A stretch of 64,000 nt of DNA. It comes from Bin80 sp965215475. GTDB taxonomy: Bacteria; Bacteroidota; Rhodothermia; Rhodothermales; Bin80. How positions within the stretch are numbered: the stretch's first letter is position 1; every line of letters starts with the position of its first letter. The notes beneath the pieces are model-generated. The model was not told where the DNA came from and ran no database searches. It saw only the letters and a program-made list of their open reading frames with translations. A program made the translations under genes and the position numbers. Shown piece by piece: positions 55,542 through 64,000 of the stretch. The stretch spans positions 682,001-746,000 of the forward strand of contig OZ244061.1 of NCBI GenBank assembly GCA_965215475.1. The letters run 5' to 3'.

Positions 55542-57320
55542 ATGCGATTCATTAGACCTTGTTATTTTCAAAACTGGAGTTACACCCTCCGAGGGAGATA
55601 TAGCTCTTTCTTTGGGATTTGTACAGCTCTATGTACAATCTTCTGTCTAACTGCAAGTGCCCAGACACCATCCGAGCTTCGTCAAATCTTCGATCACCAA
55701 GATATCTTACGCTATGAAGAAGGAGCTTCTATGTACCTTGACCTGCTTCAACAGGCTTCATCTCCACCACTATCAGAGGAGCTAAAACAGCATCTACAAC
55801 TATTGAAACTAATTACTCCTGAGACCGGTCCCATACATTCATCCCTGAATGCACTACAAGAAGAAATTGGGACCTCTAATGACATCGTCAACCTGATACA
55901 TTGGTGGAATCAACAAGACCCAATCCCCTCCACCTTTACGAATGAACGTATCATTGAACACTTGTCCCGAACCTATCATGCACTCCATCACTATCGCCAT
56001 ACTCGCAGTGAATTCGGAGTGGATGAGCGAGGTGAGATTCTGATACGATTGGGATGGCCGGATACGCGAACTGAGATTAAGCTCAAGAATACGGGTCTTT
56101 ACCTGCGTCCCGTCGAATATACGCTACCTAGAAATGAATTTTGGGTCTATCGACGAATCCATCAAGATGCACATTATTTTTTCATTTATCAATCCAAGCG
56201 TCACGGATACAAAATAGGGACTATTGAGAACCTGATCCCGAACAAATTTCGTACTCGACAAGAAGACGCTTCGGTCCTTCTCAGTTGGCTTGACCAAATC
56301 TATCAGCAGCTTTCGGTAGAACATGAACACTACGGTCCTCTCTTTGACATGGTCACCAACTATGTTTCGATGGCTTCCTCGGATGAAACCCGCCCTTTCT
56401 ATTTTACAAAGCAAATACTACGAGAAGCTCGGATTTTAGATGATTTTCACCAGAAATCCCGAACTGAACATGTTCCCCTATCGGATACAGAAAATTTCCG
56501 CTCGCCTGTCTTCCTATATCCGGCCGTGCGATGGGCTCGCTTCCTAGAGCCGGAAGGAACGACACGTCTGGATGTTTCATGGGAGGTAGATCCTCAATCC
56601 CTAAATCCACGCCGAAGCATCGTTCGAAACTTTCGTAGACGTGGTGCTCAGCCAACCGAAGATTTTCTGCTAACCGCATATCTTATTATGCGAGATGAGA
56701 ATTTTGGCCCCGCTAATCTGAGACTTCGACAATATCATTTGAAAGAAGGAGCCAATTCACTCTTTTCCCCACGTACATGGACTACCCGAGGGCTAAGCGG
56801 AAACACTAACGTTGCCCTGCAATGGGAATACGCCTGGACTCATCTCGACAGTTTGAATAATCTTTTGCCCGCCGCAAAGCTCGGTTTCAACGTGCAGGCA
56901 CTTGATTCTATTCATGCTCTGAATGGCGGAGGACATTCCCTCGAAATGAGTGATCTTCTCTTGACAGAACTTGACGAAGAGGGTATGCCCGACAGGAATG
57001 CACCCGTAACTACACCCAACTGGGAGTCCGGAAAACCGCTCGGAATTTACTTTGAAATCTACTTCCTTCGCTTCAATGACCAAGAACAAACCAGCTACAG
57101 AGTTGCCTACGAGATCCAGAATATAGATGGCGCAAAAGAGCCAAAAATTTCTACATCAACCGCATATACTTCAGGATCCACTACGGTAAGGGAACATATC
57201 GTGTTGGATCTTTCTGCCTGGAAAGAACCTCACTTCGTCGAAATCACCGTCAGGGTGACTGATGAGACTTCAAGATCTACTGTAGAACGATCCACCTTGA
57301 TGCAGCTAAACACTCGATAA
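55542..57320 (+). CDS. secreted GWxTD-domain-like protein
   Basis: 592 residues. The N-terminus has an export signal after about 25 residues (FFGICTALCTIFCLTASAQ). The central part contains DERGEILIRLGWPDTRTEI and LPRNEFWVYRR, matching the GWxTD domain theme (a 'D-RG-IYIR-G-PD' element followed by W/Y-rich strands). The C-terminal 250 residues are beta-rich (YRVAYEIQNIDGAKEPKIST; HFVEITVRVTDETSRSTVER). Function is unknown; such proteins are common in Rhodothermota, Acidobacteriota and relatives. It is convergent with the M16 protease gene. Confidence 0.75.
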   Translation: MRFIRPCYFQNWSYTLRGRYSSFFGICTALCTIFCLTASAQTPSELRQIFDHQDILRYEEGASMYLDLLQQASSPPLSEELKQHLQLLKLITPETGPIHSSLNALQEEIGTSNDIVNLIHWWNQQDPIPSTFTNERIIEHLSRTYHALHHYRHTRSEFGVDERGEILIRLGWPDTRTEIKLKNTGLYLRPVEYTLPRNEFWVYRRIHQDAHYFFIYQSKRHGYKIGTIENLIPNKFRTRQEDASVLLSWLDQIYQQLSVEHEHYGPLFDMVTNYVSMASSDETRPFYFTKQILREARILDDFHQKSRTEHVPLSDTENFRSPVFLYPAVRWARFLEPEGTTRLDVSWEVDPQSLNPRRSIVRNFRRRGAQPTEDFLLTAYLIMRDENFGPANLRLRQYHLKEGANSLFSPRTWTTRGLSGNTNVALQWEYAWTHLDSLNNLLPAAKLGFNVQALDSIHALNGGGHSLEMSDLLLTELDEEGMPDRNAPVTTPNWESGKPLGIYFEIYFLRFNDQEQTSYRVAYEIQNIDGAKEPKISTSTAYTSGSTTVREHIVLDLSAWKEPHFVEITVRVTDETSRSTVERSTLMQLNTR

Positions 57321-57406
57321 CAAACCTGAAAACGTCACTATCCAAGCCTATTTATTCCAAATATACCAAGCTCAATAATTTTGCGTATTCCAGTGAACTG
57401 GCACGC

Positions 57407-58636
57407 CTAATCCGAGGGGATTAATAATACTCTGGAAAACGATTCTGGTGATAAAAACTCCCCCGCAAACGTTTGAACTTCCTCCGCCGTTACGGCTTCC
57501 AATTCTTCAATCGTTTCATCAACCGGAATGATTCTCTCAAAATATAACTCCTGCTTTCCGAGACGCATCATTCGATTGGACATACTCTCCATCCCAAGGG
57601 CCATCCCTCCACGTGCTTGGATCTTTGCCCGCGCCAAGGCCTGATTACTAACTGGATTTTGAGCTAATCGATCAAACTCCCGAAAGATCAAACGAAGTGC
57701 TCGATCAATTTTCGTCGGATCCAATCCTAGATAGACACCAAAATCTCCACAATCAGAATACGCATTCAGGAATGAATAAATATTGTAACAGAATCCGTAA
57801 CGCTCTCTGATTTGCTGATTTAGTCGACTGGAACTCCCTCCTCCCAGAATAATATTGAGTAATTCTAATATCGCTCTGCGTTTCGAATGTACTGAGATTC
57901 CCGGCCTCCCGATCACTAAATGTCCTTGATGAATCGGCCGAGTCAAGGATAATTCAGTTGCCTGATACGGAGAACGACTCGTTTCCTTTCTGAGTTTGGA
58001 TCCGGCCGATCGAAGGTCCCTAAATGCTTTCTCGACGCTCTTGACCAAGGTTTTGTGTCGAAGATTTCCGGAAGCAGAAATAACAATTTGATCAGGAACA
58101 TATTCTCTGCTCACGTAATCGAAAAGATCCTCACGCCTTAGAGTTGAAACTGTTTGAGGATAACCAATAATTGGACGGCCAATTGCTCGAGATGGATAAA
58201 TTACCGATTCAAAACGATCTGTGATATATTCTTCAGGGGTATCATCATACATTTTGATCTCCTCAAGTACCACCGATTTTTCTTTCTCAATCTCCCGTTC
58301 CGGAAATACCGGTGAAGCAACCAGATCACACACCGAATCAACCCCTCTGGCTAGGTAAGAATTCAGCGCACGTGCAAAATAGCATGTATGCTCTTTCGAC
58401 GTAAATGCATTGAGATATCCCCCCACCGACTCCATTCGGCTGGCAATCTGATGCATCCTGCGCTTGCTAGTTCCCTTGAAGACCGCATGCTCGACAAAAT
58501 GGCTAATGCCTGCCTTGTACTCTGGATCTTTCCGGCTCCCAGAATCAATCCATACTCCCACGGCAATAGATCTGACCGAAGAAACAGATTCGCTGAGGAT
58601 ACGAATTCCACTAGGAAGCGTCGTTTTGGTAATCAC
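57407..58636 (-). CDS. M16-family zinc metallopeptidase (mitochondrial processing peptidase-like)
   Basis: 409 residues. The inverted zinc motif HFVEHAVFKGTSKR (HxxEH, residues about 47-60) sits after IAVGVWIDSGSRKDPEYKAG. The downstream Glu ligand region is EIEKEKSVVLEEIKMYDDTP. The C-terminal non-catalytic half has LNIILGGGSSSRLNQQIRER with YGFCYNIYSF. The family degrades peptides, and similar genes often follow pnp in bacteria, as here (16 bases after its stop). No signal peptide, so it is probably cytoplasmic. Confidence 0.93.
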   Translation of the reverse strand: MITKTTLPSGIRILSESVSSVRSIAVGVWIDSGSRKDPEYKAGISHFVEHAVFKGTSKRRMHQIASRMESVGGYLNAFTSKEHTCYFARALNSYLARGVDSVCDLVASPVFPEREIEKEKSVVLEEIKMYDDTPEEYITDRFESVIYPSRAIGRPIIGYPQTVSTLRREDLFDYVSREYVPDQIVISASGNLRHKTLVKSVEKAFRDLRSAGSKLRKETSRSPYQATELSLTRPIHQGHLVIGRPGISVHSKRRAILELLNIILGGGSSSRLNQQIRERYGFCYNIYSFLNAYSDCGDFGVYLGLDPTKIDRALRLIFREFDRLAQNPVSNQALARAKIQARGGMALGMESMSNRMMRLGKQELYFERIIPVDETIEELEAVTAEEVQTFAGEFLSPESFSRVLLIPSD

Positions 58637-58651
58637 GACTTGTCCCTCAAC

Positions 58652-60892
58652 TCAGGATCTCCGTGATCCTCGATATCGATTCCCCCCGCCTCGACTGCCA
58701 CCGCCACGTCGATCAGGTCTACCTTCACGAGGCGAGCGATTGGCTCGCTTGATATGGGCGGGCCGGGGAAGTGTAACCTTGTGACTCAGACGAAGACGCC
58801 CTCGGTCACGAATCTCCATCAATCTCACCGTAAGCTTATCTCCAACCTGGACAGCATCCCGAGGATCGTCAATCCAATCCCAGGACAGCTCACTCTTATG
58901 TACAAGTCCCTCTTTTCCCGGGAGTATTTCAACAATCACACCTACATCAAGAATATTGCGAACCGTGCCTTCGTATTCCTCGCCCACTTCTGGCGCAACC
59001 ACCAAGGACTGGACAATTTTTATTGCCTCGTTGACGGAGTTTTCATCCGAACCTGCGATCGTCACGTAGCCTAGATTGTCTTTCTCTTCGACCTCAATCA
59101 CGACTCCGGTATCGGCTTGTATCCCTCGTACAATTTTTCCTCCTGGCCCAATCACAGCACCGATCAATTCACTATCAATCGTAATCTGAGTCAATCGGGG
59201 TGCATATGGAGACATATTCTCGCGTGCCTCGGCAAGCGTTTGATCCATGACATCAAGAATATGTAGCCTCGCCTCACGAGCCTGAAGCAATGCCTGCAAC
59301 ATGAGATCTCTTGATAAGCCACTGATCTTAATGTCCATCTGGCATGCCGTGATTCCATCACGCGTTCCCGTAACCTTGAAATCCATATCTCCCAGATGAT
59401 CCTCTGTCCCCAGTATGTCTGTCAGAACTACATGACGGGTTTCATCAGCGATCATCCCCATTGCAACTCCTGCAACGGCTTTACGAATAGGGACTCCCGC
59501 GTCCATAAGTGCAAGACTTCCCGAACAGACACTGGCCATCGAGGAAGATCCGTTGGATTCGAGAACATCTGCATTGACCCGAATGGTATAGGGAAAATCT
59601 TCTTGATCTGGAATCATACCCTGAAGGGCACGCTCAGCGAGGTAACCATGTCCGATTTCCCTCCTGCTTGCACCACGGAGAAATTTGACCTCTCCCGTCG
59701 AAAATGGCGGGAATTCATAGTGAAGGAAAAAATGTTTGTCTTCTTGATCAAAGACTTGATCAACCGCCTGTTGATCACGTGTCGTTCCCAGAGTCACTGA
59801 AGCCATTACCTGGGTTTCTCCTCTGGTAAAGATGGACGATCCATGCACTCGGGGCAGATAGCCAACTTCACACCAAAGTGAACGCACGGATTCGGGATCT
59901 CGTCCATCAATCCGTCTACGATCGGCCATGACCATCTCGCGCATCACATCACGGGAAACAATCCCTGCTGCAGAGCGAATCTGTGGGATGATCGACTCCA
60001 CCTCCTCTTCCGGGAATTCAGACGAGATTGATTCCACTGCTTTATTGGTTAAATCAGATAGCCCTCCGTAAAATGCTTTTTTATCGTAAGGAGCTCGTAT
60101 ATGAGCTTCTAATTCGCTCTTTATTGATTCCCGTACACGGCTTACCAACTCAGAACTTGGCAAATCCACTTCATATTCGAGGGATTCAATCGGGGCGTGT
60201 AAGGCTTCAAACTCAGCATGCAAGTCTAATTGCGCCTGACAGAGCTTTTGGATCACTTCATGTGCGACCGCCAGTGCCTCGACTACATCTTCCTCGGAAC
60301 ATTCCTCCATCTCGCCCTCCACCATCATAATCGCGTCCAGTTTGCCTGCCACGACCAGGTTTATATTGCTGAATTTGGATTCCTCCTTCGTGGGATTCAC
60401 GACAAATTCCCCATCTATACGACCTACCCGAACCTCCGCGATCGGGCCATCAAAAGGGGCTCCTGAAAGCAAAAGTGCTGCAGAAGCTCCAATTCCAAAG
60501 AGCATATCTCCATCGTTCTCACCATCTGCCGAAATGACGGAACCAATGAGTTGGACTTCATTTCGATAACCTTCTGGGAAAAGTGGACGAACGGCTCGAT
60601 CTACTAGGCGCGAGGTAAGGATTTCCTTGTCATTCAACCGTCCTTCTCGCTTAATAAATCCGCCTGGAATTTTGCCTCCAGAATAAAATTTTTCTCGATA
60701 ATCCACCGTGAGTGGAAAGAAACTCTGCCCTGGTCGGGCATCCTTTGAGGCGACTGCGGTCGCCATTACCAGCGTATCGCCTGTGCGTACGACAACCGAA
60801 CCACCTGCCTGTTTGGCAAGCCGACCGGTTTCCATTGATATGACTCTTCCTGGCGCATACTCAACCTGCGCTGTAACTGCTTTAGGGTTCAT
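58652..60892 (-). CDS. pnp: polyribonucleotide nucleotidyltransferase (PNPase)
   Basis: 746 residues. It degrades RNA 3'-5' phosphorolytically. Two RNase PH domains (TGRLAKQAGGSVVVRTGDTL; RGETQVMASVTLGTTRDQQ) flank a helical linker. The active-site DMDFKVTGTRDGITACQMDI is in the second. A KH domain (LIGAVIGPGGKIVRGIQADT) and an S1 domain (EEYEGTVRNILDVGVIVEIL) follow. The C-terminal ~35 residues are Arg/Gly-rich (SPREGRPDRRGGGSRGGG-type), an added RNA-binding tail. The rpsO-pnp order is the classic one. Confidence 0.97.
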   Translation of the reverse strand: MNPKAVTAQVEYAPGRVISMETGRLAKQAGGSVVVRTGDTLVMATAVASKDARPGQSFFPLTVDYREKFYSGGKIPGGFIKREGRLNDKEILTSRLVDRAVRPLFPEGYRNEVQLIGSVISADGENDGDMLFGIGASAALLLSGAPFDGPIAEVRVGRIDGEFVVNPTKEESKFSNINLVVAGKLDAIMMVEGEMEECSEEDVVEALAVAHEVIQKLCQAQLDLHAEFEALHAPIESLEYEVDLPSSELVSRVRESIKSELEAHIRAPYDKKAFYGGLSDLTNKAVESISSEFPEEEVESIIPQIRSAAGIVSRDVMREMVMADRRRIDGRDPESVRSLWCEVGYLPRVHGSSIFTRGETQVMASVTLGTTRDQQAVDQVFDQEDKHFFLHYEFPPFSTGEVKFLRGASRREIGHGYLAERALQGMIPDQEDFPYTIRVNADVLESNGSSSMASVCSGSLALMDAGVPIRKAVAGVAMGMIADETRHVVLTDILGTEDHLGDMDFKVTGTRDGITACQMDIKISGLSRDLMLQALLQAREARLHILDVMDQTLAEARENMSPYAPRLTQITIDSELIGAVIGPGGKIVRGIQADTGVVIEVEEKDNLGYVTIAGSDENSVNEAIKIVQSLVVAPEVGEEYEGTVRNILDVGVIVEILPGKEGLVHKSELSWDWIDDPRDAVQVGDKLTVRLMEIRDRGRLRLSHKVTLPRPAHIKRANRSPREGRPDRRGGGSRGGGNRYRGSRRS

Positions 60893-60957
60893 TTAACCTC
60901 TTATTTATAAAAATAGTAAAGCGTTCCGAACCTCTGATTTCGTTCGGAGATGCTGAT

Positions 60958-61224
60958 TTACTTGCGTAAACCTAACGCTTTAGTGATGTTTCGATAACGC
61001 TCAATATCCTTATTAATCAAATAATTGAGCATCCTGCGACGCTTTCCTACTAGCTTTAGCAGACCGCGTCTTGTTGCATGATCTTTTTTGTTATTCCTTA
61101 AATGTTGTGTCAGATGTCGAATCCGTTCAGAAAATATTGCAATCTGTACCTCTGTTCTGCCCGTATCCATAGGGCCACTCCCATATTTCTCTGCAAAATG
61201 CTGTGTCTGTTCCTTCGTAATCAT
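60958..61224 (-). CDS. rpsO: 30S ribosomal protein S15
   Basis: 88 residues, standard length. It binds 16S rRNA helix 22 and primes platform assembly. Recognised by the S15 signature: TGRTEVQIAIFSERIRHLTQ, HLRNNKKDHATRRGLLKLVG and KRRRMLNYLINKD. It lies 65 bases upstream of pnp. In E. coli S15 regulates its own translation through a leader fold, but I cannot confirm such a structure here. Confidence 0.98.
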   Translation of the reverse strand: MITKEQTQHFAEKYGSGPMDTGRTEVQIAIFSERIRHLTQHLRNNKKDHATRRGLLKLVGKRRRMLNYLINKDIERYRNITKALGLRK

Positions 61225-61336
61225 TTTGAATTATTCATCCGTCTTTACTGAATCACCCCCACCTAATGTCCGTTGCAAAACGTGTTAAACTATTACTTGT
61301 ATCTCTTTTAGCCAAGTTGAATCAGCCCATTGTTAC

Positions 61337-62278
61337 TCAATGCCATTCAGACTGTTCCAATACATTCCTTGCAACCACTTCATCCTGTTGCATAGCCTCT
61401 TGCAATCCTTTCATCGAAGCAAAGTTACGTTCTTCGCGAATTCGATCCAGAAAATGTATCGTGAGCTCTTCTCCATAGATGAGCCGATCAAAATCAAACA
61501 GATATACCTCCAAGTGTACTCCTCTACTATCCTTGATCGCCGGACGCGTTCCTATGCTCATCATTCCTGCGAAGAAGTCTCCTGAGATCTCTACCTTCAC
61601 AACATAAATTCCATGTGAGGGGACCACCTTTCTAGGTTCCAACATGCTCAGGTTTGCCGTAGGATAGCCCAATTCCCGCCCACGGCCATCCCCGCGGACT
61701 ACCCTGCCTACCAAAGAATGTGGACGTGCCATGAGTTCTGCCGCAAGAGATACATCTCCATCTTCCTGTAAAACAGAGCGTACTTTTCTGGAAGAGACCA
61801 CCAAGTCATTGATCGCATACGGCTGGATCACTTCTACATGAAATTTATGTTTTCGACCCAGAGAGACCAGTAAATCAACATCTCCTTTTCTCCCTTTCCC
61901 AAATCGATGGTCATGCCCTACAACCATCGTTTGGAGCCCTGCCCCCTTCAGCAGGAATTCTACAACAAAGTCTTCTGCACTCAACGTGGAAAACTTTTCT
62001 GTAAATGGCACTACAACCATCCGTTCTAATTCAAGAGAAGATAAAATTGCGGCACGTTCCTCTATGGTCGTCAGTTTAGACGCGATCTGTTGCGATAATA
62101 CCTCGCGTGGATGAGGATCAAATGTAATTAATGTGCTGAGTCCACCTGTGGCCTTGGAACGCTGCACAAGATCTGCGATAATCTTTCTGTGCCCCAGATG
62201 CACACCATCAAAGATTCCCACTGTCAATATGCTTTCCGGGCGATAGCTTAACGCCTCCAATCCTCTCTCAAAGATCAT
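61337..62278 (-). CDS. ribF: bifunctional riboflavin kinase / FMN adenylyltransferase
   Basis: 313 residues. It makes FMN and then FAD from riboflavin. The N-terminal adenylyltransferase domain has TVGIFDGVHLGHRKII (HxGH motif) and VVGHDHRFGKGRKGD. The C-terminal kinase domain has GRVVRGDGRGRELGYPTANL and GIYVVKVEI. Its ATG overlaps the truB stop by 4 bases (62275-62278). It lies upstream of rpsO in the truB-ribF-rpsO-pnp order often seen in bacteria. Confidence 0.97.
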   Translation of the reverse strand: MIFERGLEALSYRPESILTVGIFDGVHLGHRKIIADLVQRSKATGGLSTLITFDPHPREVLSQQIASKLTTIEERAAILSSLELERMVVVPFTEKFSTLSAEDFVVEFLLKGAGLQTMVVGHDHRFGKGRKGDVDLLVSLGRKHKFHVEVIQPYAINDLVVSSRKVRSVLQEDGDVSLAAELMARPHSLVGRVVRGDGRGRELGYPTANLSMLEPRKVVPSHGIYVVKVEISGDFFAGMMSIGTRPAIKDSRGVHLEVYLFDFDRLIYGEELTIHFLDRIREERNFASMKGLQEAMQQDEVVARNVLEQSEWH

Positions 62279-63024
62279 AGATTTTCAAGCACCTTGGCCA
62301 ATTGTTGGACACTACACGCCTTGTTCACCTCATACTTTCCAATCTCCATGCGACGCAACTGAGTCAAGTGGGCCCCTACATGCAGATACTGACCAACATC
62401 ATGTGCCAAAACCCTGATGTACGTTCCCTTACTGCATTGCACCCGAAAATAAACCTCTGCTCCATCAACATGCTGCACCTCAAAATGATGAATGGTCACC
62501 ATATTGGGGCTTCGTTCAATCGATTCTCCCCTCCTGGCCTTTTTATATAATCGTTCTCCACCCACCTTGATGGCCGAATACATTGGTGGAATCTGTTGAA
62601 GGATTCCTGTATGAGCAAGACAGGCCGATTTAATTTGTGTGGGGGTAATTGAATGAAAAGGTTTGCGATAGATCACCTCCGTATCCGAATCCATAGATGG
62701 AGTTACTTCGCCAAGACGCATGACTCCATCATAGACCTTGTCGAGATGTAAAAATCTCGACTGGGATTTGGTCGCCTTACCAAACAAAAGAATCAGCAGC
62801 CCCGTTGCCATGGGATCAAGCGTTCCGGAGTGTCCAATTTTCGTTGCTTTTGGAAAATATCGTTTTACTCTCCTGATCACATCGTAAGAAGTCCAACCAC
62901 TGGACTTATCTATCAAAACAGCAGCACCCAGAAAATCTTCTATCGATCTCGCCCGAAGGCACTCCGATTTCCCCCATACCTGTACAGTCAGCTTATCCTT
63001 TTGTTTTACAATCTCAGTATCCAT
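62275..63024 (-). CDS. truB: tRNA pseudouridine(55) synthase
   Basis: 249 residues. It makes pseudouridine 55 in the T-loop of tRNAs. AVLIDKSSGWTSYDVIRRVK starts the fold, and the catalytic Asp70 is in IGHSGTLDPMATGLLILLFG. VQCSKGTYIRVLAHDVGQYL is the second family motif. The N-terminus has about 30 extra residues before the conserved core, so a later start is possible. No PUA domain is present, as in most bacterial short forms. Confidence 0.95.
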   Translation of the reverse strand: MDTEIVKQKDKLTVQVWGKSECLRARSIEDFLGAAVLIDKSSGWTSYDVIRRVKRYFPKATKIGHSGTLDPMATGLLILLFGKATKSQSRFLHLDKVYDGVMRLGEVTPSMDSDTEVIYRKPFHSITPTQIKSACLAHTGILQQIPPMYSAIKVGGERLYKKARRGESIERSPNMVTIHHFEVQHVDGAEVYFRVQCSKGTYIRVLAHDVGQYLHVGAHLTQLRRMEIGKYEVNKACSVQQLAKVLENL

Positions 63025-63153
63025 CTAGCACGATTTAGGGTGTCGGATTAACATCAATTAAAAAGCAGATCTTCAGTGAATCAAGTAGAACTGCACTGAT
63101 CAACAGGCGAATTTGAACTTCTGAAAAGACACAGAAAATCTCCCCTTTGCAAT

Positions 63154-64000
63154 CTATTTTCTCTTCAGTATCAGACGTGATGAGATCGCGTCAAGATTGC
63201 CAGGTTTCCGAGGATTATGAAGGGAATAGTAATCGTAATTCACATAATCCTGTATATGCAAATCGTAGAAAGAACTGAGTGGATTGCCACTCTGACCGCC
63301 CGCATAAATCCCAAATCCCTGCGGAATGGGCGTACTAAAATCTACACCTCCTCGCCAACTTGCACTCAATGATACATCCAATCCATCTCCTGGTGCTAGT
63401 GTTTCATAATAGCCTGGATAGCTATATGGACCTCTCCACAACGCATCCAGTGCATCTGCCCCCGTCAGATGTCGGAACGTTATCTTATGATTGGAATCCC
63501 AGCTCCAATCATCTCCATACCGTTCCTGTAGTGAGTCTGCAGATTTTTCAAGAGCGATTTTCATGAGCATTAAGGCATCTTCAATTTCAGGTGTTTCCTG
63601 GATATCAAGCCATACCGACCCCTGCTCTAGAAATGTAACTAAAACCACTTCGCTTGGCTGTGGGAGACCTTGAAACTCGGGCTCATCCCATGTCAAATGC
63701 TTCAGTGTATTCAAATATTCATACAACACGAGTGGGCCGATCGCCTCACCCTCGGCAAATCCATTCCATTCTTTCAGTATCTTTCGGATCTGCTCCCCTT
63801 GCGGCGTCAGCGACTGGACCGAGTCTAATAATGGCACAAAAGCATCGTACTGACCTACATATACATCGCCCTGATAATCCATCAGATCTTCTATACTATG
63901 CTGATCCTTCCCCGAAAGAAGCGCGTCAATGCGTAGTGACCGATATGCTGGTGTCCAATCATGATTTAAATAGTATGGATAATCTTCCGTAGTTGGCTGC
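63154..64000 (-). CDS. penicillin-acylase-family Ntn hydrolase, C-terminal part (5' end outside window)
   Basis: The minus-strand frame stays open to the right edge; about 280 C-terminal residues are visible. Motifs of the family's beta subunit are PYYLNHDWTPAYRSLRIDAL, SIEDLMDYQGDVYV, and the later AWRGGVDFSTPIP-like end region with GQSGNPLSSFYDLHIQDYVN. Members hydrolyse amides of acyl-homoserine lactones, penicillins or unknown substrates after self-cleavage at an N-terminal Ser, which lies outside. The substrate cannot be inferred here. Confidence 0.82.
   Translation of the reverse strand, partial: QPTTEDYPYYLNHDWTPAYRSLRIDALLSGKDQHSIEDLMDYQGDVYVGQYDAFVPLLDSVQSLTPQGEQIRKILKEWNGFAEGEAIGPLVLYEYLNTLKHLTWDEPEFQGLPQPSEVVLVTFLEQGSVWLDIQETPEIEDALMLMKIALEKSADSLQERYGDDWSWDSNHKITFRHLTGADALDALWRGPYSYPGYYETLAPGDGLDVSLSASWRGGVDFSTPIPQGFGIYAGGQSGNPLSSFYDLHIQDYVNYDYYSLHNPRKPGNLDAISSRLILKRK

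Noticed and set aside
1..64000. CRISPR arrays, rRNA and tRNA genes
   Set aside because: Looked for on both strands; no regularly spaced repeats and no recognisable rRNA or tRNA sequence was seen. Short tRNAs could be missed by eye.

Overview
The window looks like chromosomal DNA of a Bacteroidota/Rhodothermota-type bacterium, probably a free-living heterotroph. The evidence is two TonB-dependent outer-membrane receptors (one paired with a DUF4249 lipoprotein), a glucosamine-6-phosphate deaminase fused to a PIG-L deacetylase, a GWxTD-type protein, a GT5-only starch-synthase-like protein, Tat-exported Gfo/Idh oxidoreductases, and the near absence of Shine-Dalgarno sequences before starts. The taxonomic call is inference; no rRNA or tRNA gene is visible.

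Layout. 1-7651 is a plus-strand run: the end of a TPR protein, a conserved secreted protein, an acyl-CoA thioesterase, an RmlD-like reductase, serS, then a TonB receptor and DUF4249 lipoprotein. 7652-9859 holds a YbdK-type ligase (minus) and pyrF (plus). 10023-13369 carries two family-4 glycosyltransferases and an FkbM methyltransferase (surface polysaccharide type). 13451-17287 is a graveyard of insertion sequences: decayed IS256-like, IS110, ISL3 and a second IS256-like transposase, bounded by 30-bp inverted repeats and a 9-bp direct repeat. The block appears to sit inside the terminal repeat of an older related element.

17424-23979 forms a redox/sugar block: two Tat-signal Gfo/Idh oxidoreductases, an ApbE flavin transferase, a membrane Fe-S protein with CCG domains, and a secreted DUF1080 hydrolase. 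This fits periplasmic oxidation and cleavage of 3-keto-glycosides (inference). 24081-36912 has msrA, the NagB/PIG-L fusion, a cobalamin adenosyltransferase, an M23 peptidase, a large BNR-repeat exoprotein, a lipoprotein, tmk, a second TonB receptor and a SAM hydrolase. 37125-38249 is a frameshifted AAA ATPase pseudogene.

38466-44413 is a minus-strand housekeeping run (secD, secF, a STAS protein, purA, a histidine kinase). 44518-48393 is an AT-rich plus-strand island: a possible small ORF, an SF1 helicase-like protein whose ATPase motifs are degenerate and which ends in a duplicated domain, and a translationally coupled TPR/OB-fold protein. It is the best candidate for an undescribed system here. 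48510-64000 returns to core genes: a Gfo/Idh oxidoreductase, guaB, an rluB-like synthase, a Dph6-like protein, scpB/scpA with a sugar-nucleotide epimerase, a GWxTD protein, an M16 protease, pnp, rpsO, ribF, truB and the end of a penicillin-acylase-family gene.
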